Shown: positions 8,051 to 11,765 of the stretch, piece by piece
How the letters are laid out: each line of letters opens with the position of its first letter
Numbering within the stretch: the stretch's first letter is position 1
Assembly: GCA_030616165.1 (NCBI GenBank)
Contig: JAUWXV010000110.1
Span: 1-11,765, forward strand
Direction of reading: 5' to 3'
From: a bacterium
GTDB lineage: Bacteria > SM23-31 > JAUVVT01
Length of the DNA: 11,765 nt
The notes under the pieces: model-generated
What the model saw: the letters and a program-made list of their open reading frames with translations, nothing else
Told to the model about the DNA's origin: nothing
Database searches by the model: none
Translations under genes and position numbers: made by a program

Positions 8051-9112
8051 TTAAAAATTAATCTTATCTTTAACAATTTCAGCCCTTAAAATATCTCTTT
8101 CTAAAGGAGTAAGATTCTTTCCTGCTAATTTCTGTATATGTGCTGACTGAACAGTTACCATAAGTTCATTCAGAATTTTTCGGTCAATTTTTTTTAACAT
8201 TTTTAATTCTACACCGAGTCTGATAGCAGATAAAAGGCTCATAAATTCAAGTGAAGAAATTATCTTCGCATTTTTCATAATGGCTTTTGCACGATAAACT
8301 TTGTCTTCAATTTTAATTTTTGCATCTTTCAATAATTTATTTCTGGACTCTTTTTCATATTGAATAAACTTTTTCGCAACCTTCTTGATCCTCTCAATAG
8401 TATCTTTTTCCGTAATACCAAGAGTTACTTGATTAGATACCTGAAAAATATTTCCTTGGACATCGGTACCTTCACCATAAAATCCACGCACAGCAATCCC
8501 AGCAGGAACTATTTCCTCTAAAAATTTGTCTAAATTTTTCGTTAATACTATTCCGGGAAGATGGCAGAAAAAAGAAACCCTCAGCCCGTTCCCGGTATTG
8601 GAGGGACAAGCAGTAAGATAGCCCAACTCATCTGAAAAAGCAAAATCAAGCATGGAATTCAACTCATTGTCGACGACTCTAATACTATCCCACGCCGTAT
8701 TTATATCCAGTCCAGACCGAATCCACTGTATTCTCAAATGATCCTCTTCGTTTATCATAATGCAGGATAATTCCCCTTCACTGATAAAAATTGCCCCTGG
8801 TTTATTCAACTTTGCAAAAAAAGGGCTTATCAAATGTCTCTCAACCAGAAATTCTTTATCAAGTTCATTAACGTTGTTTATTTCTAAAAATTTCATACCA
8901 TTAAGAATTTTAGAATTACTAACAGCCCTTTTAACCAATTCAACAACCCTTTCCAATTTTCTCTTATCAGCACGATTGGGAAAAGGCGTATTCTTTAAAT
9001 TCCTTGCAAGTCTTGTTCTACTGCTGATTATAATATCGGAATTTCTCCCCTTTCCATTTAGCCATTCAGAACACTTTGGAATCAATTTGTCAATTTCTAA
9101 TTTATTTAGCAT
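8051..9112 (-). CDS. mcsB: Protein-arginine kinase McsB
   Basis: McsB phosphorylates arginine residues on proteins, marking them for ClpC-ClpP; it belongs to the phosphagen (ATP:guanido) kinase family. From ATG 9112 it has 353 residues, close to the roughly 360 typical of McsB. Visible motifs are the N-terminal DIIISSRTRLARN (26-38), the NEEDH segment (121-125) with an expected catalytic glutamate, the active-site CPSNTGNGLR (169-178) with the conserved Cys169, and GFYGEGT followed by FQVSNQVTLG (210-232). RDILRA at 339-344 fits the RDxxRA phosphoarginine-binding motif of bacterial McsB. The frame continues upstream to a TTG at 9187, but that start would add 25 atypical residues and overlap mcsA by 86 bases, so I prefer ATG 9112. 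This ATG overlaps the mcsA stop by 11 bases and lacks a clear ribosome site, which suggests translational coupling. Confidence 0.95.
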   Translation of the reverse strand: MLNKLEIDKLIPKCSEWLNGKGRNSDIIISSRTRLARNLKNTPFPNRADKRKLERVVELVKRAVSNSKILNGMKFLEINNVNELDKEFLVERHLISPFFAKLNKPGAIFISEGELSCIMINEEDHLRIQWIRSGLDINTAWDSIRVVDNELNSMLDFAFSDELGYLTACPSNTGNGLRVSFFCHLPGIVLTKNLDKFLEEIVPAGIAVRGFYGEGTDVQGNIFQVSNQVTLGITEKDTIERIKKVAKKFIQYEKESRNKLLKDAKIKIEDKVYRAKAIMKNAKIISSLEFMSLLSAIRLGVELKMLKKIDRKILNELMVTVQSAHIQKLAGKNLTPLERDILRAEIVKDKINF

Positions 9113-9605
9113 TTTTTTTAATATATTTAATCTTATCTCTAATTCGTGCTGCTTTCTCAAATTCCTCTTTTTCGATAGCCTTCTCAAGCTCTTTTCTTAA
9201 TTCCGAAATTTCTTTTTCTTCAGGTAAAATCCCTTCTTTTTTTAAAGCAAAATGTCTATTATTTCCATGAATTCTTCGCAAAATTACTTTCAAATCATCT
9301 TTAAAAACCTCGTAACAAAATTGGCAGCCAAGCAGCCCTGAAGTTCTAAACTCTGCATAGCTCAATCCACATTCTTTACAAGTAATATCTTTCTGTGAAA
9401 TTTCATTATCTATAATCTCTTTAATTTTCTCTTCGGCCATCCCAAAAATAATTCCTCCGAGTAAAGAAGGAAACTCCCCCAATGGATTACTGAACCCTTT
9501 TTCTTCTGCACATTTTTTGCAGATATTTATATCTTTTTTCTTGTTATTTATAATGATAGTAAATATTATATTTGCAGGATTCTTATTGCAGATTTGACAA
9601 ATCAC
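9102..9605 (-). CDS. mcsA: McsA, zinc-finger activator of McsB
   Basis: McsA binds and activates the arginine kinase McsB. The 167 residues contain four CxxC pairs (C3/C6, C29/C32, C76/C79, C94/C97), enough for two zinc sites. A C-terminal UVR domain follows (about 134-164, ELRKELEKAIEKEEFEKAA with RIRD), the same helix-hairpin type found in the ClpC middle segment. The start is GTG 9605, inside the lolD stop as GTGA, so the two genes share four bases. A GGGG ribosome site lies 10 bases upstream, at 9619-9616. The first cysteine pair begins at residue 3, so a later start would destroy a zinc site. Length and architecture match McsA of Firmicutes. The neighbours mcsB and clpC make the assignment secure. 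Confidence 0.94.
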   Translation of the reverse strand: MICQICNKNPANIIFTIIINNKKKDINICKKCAEEKGFSNPLGEFPSLLGGIIFGMAEEKIKEIIDNEISQKDITCKECGLSYAEFRTSGLLGCQFCYEVFKDDLKVILRRIHGNNRHFALKKEGILPEEKEISELRKELEKAIEKEEFEKAARIRDKIKYIKKNAK

Positions 9606-10300
9606 TTTTTTATATCCCCTTTTATTTTTCCATCAAATAGTTCTATAATTCTATCTGCCTTCTCCGATAATTTTTCATTATGCGTAACAAGTAGAAAGGT
9701 CTGTTTTTTTTCTTTGCAGAGTGACCATATAATCTCATGAAGGTTTTCACTATTTAAACGATCAAGATTCCCTGTTGGTTCATCTGCAAGCACAATTGAA
9801 GGATTATTTATTAACGCTCTTGCAAAAGCCACCCTCTGAAGTTCTCCACCCGAAAGCTCGCTCGGCTTATGTTCCATCCTTTCACACAAACCTATCTCTC
9901 TCAAAAGTCTTTCAGCCCTGTCTTTAATCTCTTCTCTATTATTTTTCCCTATAATACCGGGCATCATTACATTCTCTAAAGCAGTGAACTCGGGCAGAAG
10001 GTGATGAAACTGAAATATAAAACCAATCTTTTTATTCCTGAAAGATGCAAGTTCATTTTCATTCAATCCTGTTACCTTCTCAGAATCAATATATACCTCA
10101 CCTTTCGTAGGTTTATCAAGCGTTCCTAATATGTTTAAAAGTGTGCTCTTTCCAACACCAGAAGGTCCTATTATACAAATAATCTCTCCTCTCTTTACGT
10201 CAAAAGTTATCCTTTTCAATACCTCTAACTCATTTTTCCCAATAAAATAATTTTTGTATATATCCCTGACAGAAACTACATAATTTTTTCCGGAATCCAA
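9602..10300 (-). CDS. lolD: Lipoprotein-release ABC transporter ATPase LolD
   Basis: LolD powers the LolC/LolE permease, which lifts lipoproteins out of the inner membrane and hands them to LolA. From TTG 10300 the protein has 232 residues. Motifs are Walker A GPSGVGKST (45-53), Q-loop Q97, signature LSGGE (149-153), Walker B ending D173-E174, and switch histidine H207 in VTHNE. The stretch FQFHHLLPEFTALENV (about 96-111) is nearly the same as that of E. coli LolD and argues for LolD over FtsE or MacB. Start choice: TTG 10300 has GGAG six bases upstream, while the more distal TTG 10312 has no ribosome site, so 236 residues is the alternative. The gene follows the permease after 69 bases and its TGA overlaps the mcsA GTG, so lolD and mcsA must share a transcript. 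Confidence 0.93.
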   Translation of the reverse strand: MDSGKNYVVSVRDIYKNYFIGKNELEVLKRITFDVKRGEIICIIGPSGVGKSTLLNILGTLDKPTKGEVYIDSEKVTGLNENELASFRNKKIGFIFQFHHLLPEFTALENVMMPGIIGKNNREEIKDRAERLLREIGLCERMEHKPSELSGGELQRVAFARALINNPSIVLADEPTGNLDRLNSENLHEIIWSLCKEKKQTFLLVTHNEKLSEKADRIIELFDGKIKGDIKK

Positions 10301-10369
10301 ATTAAACTCCAAACTTATTTTTCAGGTAACCTTATTATTAACCTGCTTATTATTTCATACTTATTCATT

Positions 10370-11584
10370 TCACTCATATCTTATAGCTTCTACTGGATTT
10401 AGTTGGGCTGCTTTCCAAGCAGGATATAATGTTGAAAAAAAGCAGATTAAAACTGCTATAAAAAAAACAGAAATAATATCCATTAACCTTATATCTACAG
10501 GCAGATAATCTATAACGTAAGTATCGGTTGGTAATGGAAAATACCTATATTCTACCTGAAGCCAGCACAATATAAATCCTACCAGCGTTCCTGTAATTAT
10601 TCCAATAGATGCGATAATCCCCCCCTCTAATACAAAAATATTCATTATTTTCCTTGAAGTTGCGCCCATAGACTTAAGAATTCCTATTTCTCTTTTCTTT
10701 TCCATTACAAGCATTATAAGAGAACTAATAATATTAAAGGCGGCAACAAGAATTATAAGGCTCAAGACAATATTTGCAGCAAGCCTTTCTATCTTCATTG
10801 ACGAAAAGAGTGTTTTATGAAGATCATACCAGGTTTTTACAATAAAATTTTCAGACAGAGATTTTCTGATATTTACCGCAGTGCGGTCGATATAATTCTG
10901 GTTTACAGATTTTATTTCAAGCCCAGAAACATTCTCTCCAAATAGAAAAAGCCTTTGAGCATCAGAAAGAGAAATCAATGCATAATTATCATACTGAGTA
11001 AGTTTTATGGAGAAGTAACCCTCCACTCTGAATTTCATAATCTCGGGCATAGAATAAATACCACCTTTCGTCCTCGAACCCATAACCATAACGGTATCTC
11101 CAAGTCCAAGAAAAAGATTATCTGCAAGCATTCGGGCTAAAATTATCCCGGGAAGAACTCCATCCCTTTTCGATTTATCTTCAAGATAATGTTCACTGCT
11201 GTAAACTATATTTTCTCTTATTTTATTTACCTCTTCAATTTTTTTTATATCTATACCCTTGATGAATGTTCCCCTCTCGCCATACTCCGAGGTCAACATC
11301 CCTTTTCCAAGAATAAACGGAGAAACGCCTGCAACACCCTCTATACCTCTTATCTTCTTTTCAATTTCTTTCCAATTTTCCATCCCCGCGACGTTGTTTG
11401 TAGTAACTCTAATATGGCTGTCAAAATCAAGAAACATATCCTTTACAAGATTCCCGAACCCGTTCAGCACCGAAAGGGAAATAATAAGACAGGAAACACC
11501 CAAAAAAATCCCAATTACAGAAATAAGATTCCCTGTCTTTTTTAATCCAAGATACCTTTTCGCCACCGAAATCTCAAATTTCAT
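10370..11584 (-). CDS. LolC/LolE-family lipoprotein-release permease
   Basis: This is the membrane subunit of a Lol-type ABC exporter. The 404 residues show the family layout: an N-terminal helix (about 20-40, ISVIGIFLGVSCLIISLSVL then NGF), a large periplasmic domain (about 42-265), and three C-terminal helices (about 269-292, 316-340, 368-388). EKKREIGILKSMGA (295-308) is the coupling segment that contacts the ATPase. It ends AWKAAQLNPVEAIRYE, the usual FtsX/LolC ending. The stretch with LPTDTYVIDYLPV (351-363) is typical of LolC/E rather than MacB. LolC and LolE are hard to tell apart here, so no symbol is given; a second related gene ends just upstream at 11727. ATG 11584 is the only standard start, but its GAGGAG ribosome site (11609-11604) lies 19 bases away, unusually far. 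Confidence 0.92.
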   Translation of the reverse strand: MKFEISVAKRYLGLKKTGNLISVIGIFLGVSCLIISLSVLNGFGNLVKDMFLDFDSHIRVTTNNVAGMENWKEIEKKIRGIEGVAGVSPFILGKGMLTSEYGERGTFIKGIDIKKIEEVNKIRENIVYSSEHYLEDKSKRDGVLPGIILARMLADNLFLGLGDTVMVMGSRTKGGIYSMPEIMKFRVEGYFSIKLTQYDNYALISLSDAQRLFLFGENVSGLEIKSVNQNYIDRTAVNIRKSLSENFIVKTWYDLHKTLFSSMKIERLAANIVLSLIILVAAFNIISSLIMLVMEKKREIGILKSMGATSRKIMNIFVLEGGIIASIGIITGTLVGFILCWLQVEYRYFPLPTDTYVIDYLPVDIRLMDIISVFFIAVLICFFSTLYPAWKAAQLNPVEAIRYE

Positions 11585-11617
11585 AATAAAAACTTAGTAT
11601 TATCTCCTCAGTAAATA

Positions 11618-11645
11618 ACTATATAAAGATTTACCCATTTCTCAA
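11618..11645 (-). promoter_or_regulatory. Promoter for the lolC/E-lolD-mcsA-mcsB unit
   Basis: TTGAGA (11645-11640, five of six) and TATAGT (11623-11618, five of six) are separated by 16 bases on the minus strand. Transcription would begin near 11611, about 27 bases before ATG 11584. The -35 lies wholly inside one arm of the palindrome at 11637-11671. This suggests the downstream genes can be expressed separately from the upstream permease gene. Confidence 0.55.
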
Positions 11646-11671
11646 TCCGTGCTTTGCACGGATTGAGAAAT
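11637..11671. repeat. 16-bp perfect palindrome upstream of the permease gene
   Basis: The arms (11637-11652 and 11656-11671) are perfect 16-bp complements around TTT, with core CAATCCGTGC / GCACGGATTG. No T run follows on either strand, so it is not a simple terminator. The left arm (lower coordinates) contains the -35 of the candidate promoter, so the element may be an operator, or an extragenic palindromic repeat that happens to supply a -35. Confidence 0.7.
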
Positions 11672-11689
11672 AAGTTAAAGTTTTCTTTG

Positions 11690-11715
11690 TTACTTTCTTT
11701 TTCAAAAGAAAGTAA
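11690..11715. repeat. 12-bp perfect palindrome TTACTTTCTTTT / AAAAGAAAGTAA
   Basis: Two perfect 12-bp arms surround TC, between the upstream permease stop and the 11637-11671 palindrome. On the minus strand there is a T run before the hairpin, not after it, so it does not look like a working terminator for the upstream gene. Its outer heptamers (TTACTTT, AAAGTAA) are also the outer ends of the inverted repeat before clpC. Confidence 0.6.
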
Positions 11716-11726
11716 AGAAAAAAACA

Positions 11727-11765
11727 TCACTCATATCTTATGGCATCTGTTGGCAGAAGCCTTGA
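11727..11765 (-). CDS. C-terminal end of a second LolC/E- or FtsX-type permease
   Basis: Reading the minus strand from 11765 gives SRLLPTDAIRYE and a TGA stop at 11729-11727. The LxPTDAIRYE ending is the conserved C-terminus of LolC/LolE and related FtsX-type permeases, and matches VEAIRYE at the end of the neighbouring 404-residue permease. The last codons are also nearly identical in DNA (ATAAGATATGAGTGA in both). Only 13 codons lie inside the window. A LolC-LolE pair flanking one LolD is the likely arrangement, but an unrelated MacB-like permease cannot be excluded. Confidence 0.75.
   Translation of the reverse strand, partial: SRLLPTDAIRYE

Noticed and set aside
9113-9187. Longer mcsB frame starting at TTG 9187
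   Set aside because: The extra 25 residues are basic and unlike McsB N-termini, the overlap with mcsA would be 86 bases, and ATG 9112 gives the family's usual start and length.
11259-11597. Plus-strand open frame over the start of the permease gene
   Set aside because: Antisense of a well-supported LolC/E gene, with no ribosome site and no recognisable domain.
11690-11720. Intrinsic terminator for the upstream permease gene
   Set aside because: On the minus strand the T run precedes the hairpin and no T run follows, so the required order is absent.
1-11765. CRISPR array, tRNA or rRNA gene, insertion sequence, phage gene
   Set aside because: No regularly spaced direct repeats, no cloverleaf-like sequence, no rRNA-like stretch and no transposase or integrase frame were seen on either strand.

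Overview
The window reads as part of an AT-rich genome from a bacterium with two membranes. Every convincing gene lies on the minus strand, so transcription runs from high to low coordinates. The two-membrane inference rests on a LolC/E-type permease with a LolD-type ATPase, the inner-membrane machine that releases lipoproteins toward an outer membrane, and on a 549-residue protein with a signal sequence and a C-terminal aromatic residue typical of outer-membrane barrels. The McsA-McsB-ClpC set is best known from Firmicutes but also occurs in scattered diderm lineages. A poorly characterised candidate phylum is plausible, but the lineage cannot be fixed from the sequence alone.

Layout in the direction of transcription (right to left): (1) 11765-11727, the last 13 codons of a permease related to LolC/LolE. 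(2) A 142-base gap with two strong palindromes and a good promoter. (3) 11584-9602, a LolC/E-like permease and a LolD ATPase. (4) 9605-8051, mcsA and mcsB; mcsA starts inside the lolD stop codon (GTGA overlap) and mcsB overlaps the mcsA stop by 11 bases. (5) A 269-base gap holding an inverted repeat and a possible promoter at the clpC start. (6) 7781-5337, clpC. (7) About 370 bases without a convincing gene, including a GC-rich palindrome, ending in a strong intrinsic terminator at 4963-4921. (8) A new transcription unit with a near-consensus promoter at 4788-4760: the putative outer-membrane barrel protein (4712-3063), then a secreted bitopic protein with three repeat modules, a coiled coil and a Glu-rich tail (2913-1105). 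(9) A 294-base AT-rich gap, then the N-terminal 270 codons of an exported FG-GAP repeat protein (810-1), cut by the window edge.

Functionally, McsA and McsB would mark proteins with phosphoarginine and ClpC would unfold marked proteins for ClpP. The residues needed for this appear intact, including the N-domain glutamates of ClpC that read phosphoarginine. No ctsR gene is present in the window. Instead the kinase genes are translationally coupled to the lipoprotein-export ATPase, which makes this a combined envelope and protein-quality-control operon. The left half of the window encodes envelope or secreted proteins of unknown function. The most interesting unexplained items are the lol-mcs coupling, the inverted repeat at the clpC promoter, the palindrome overlapping the lolC promoter, and the unusual three-module membrane protein.
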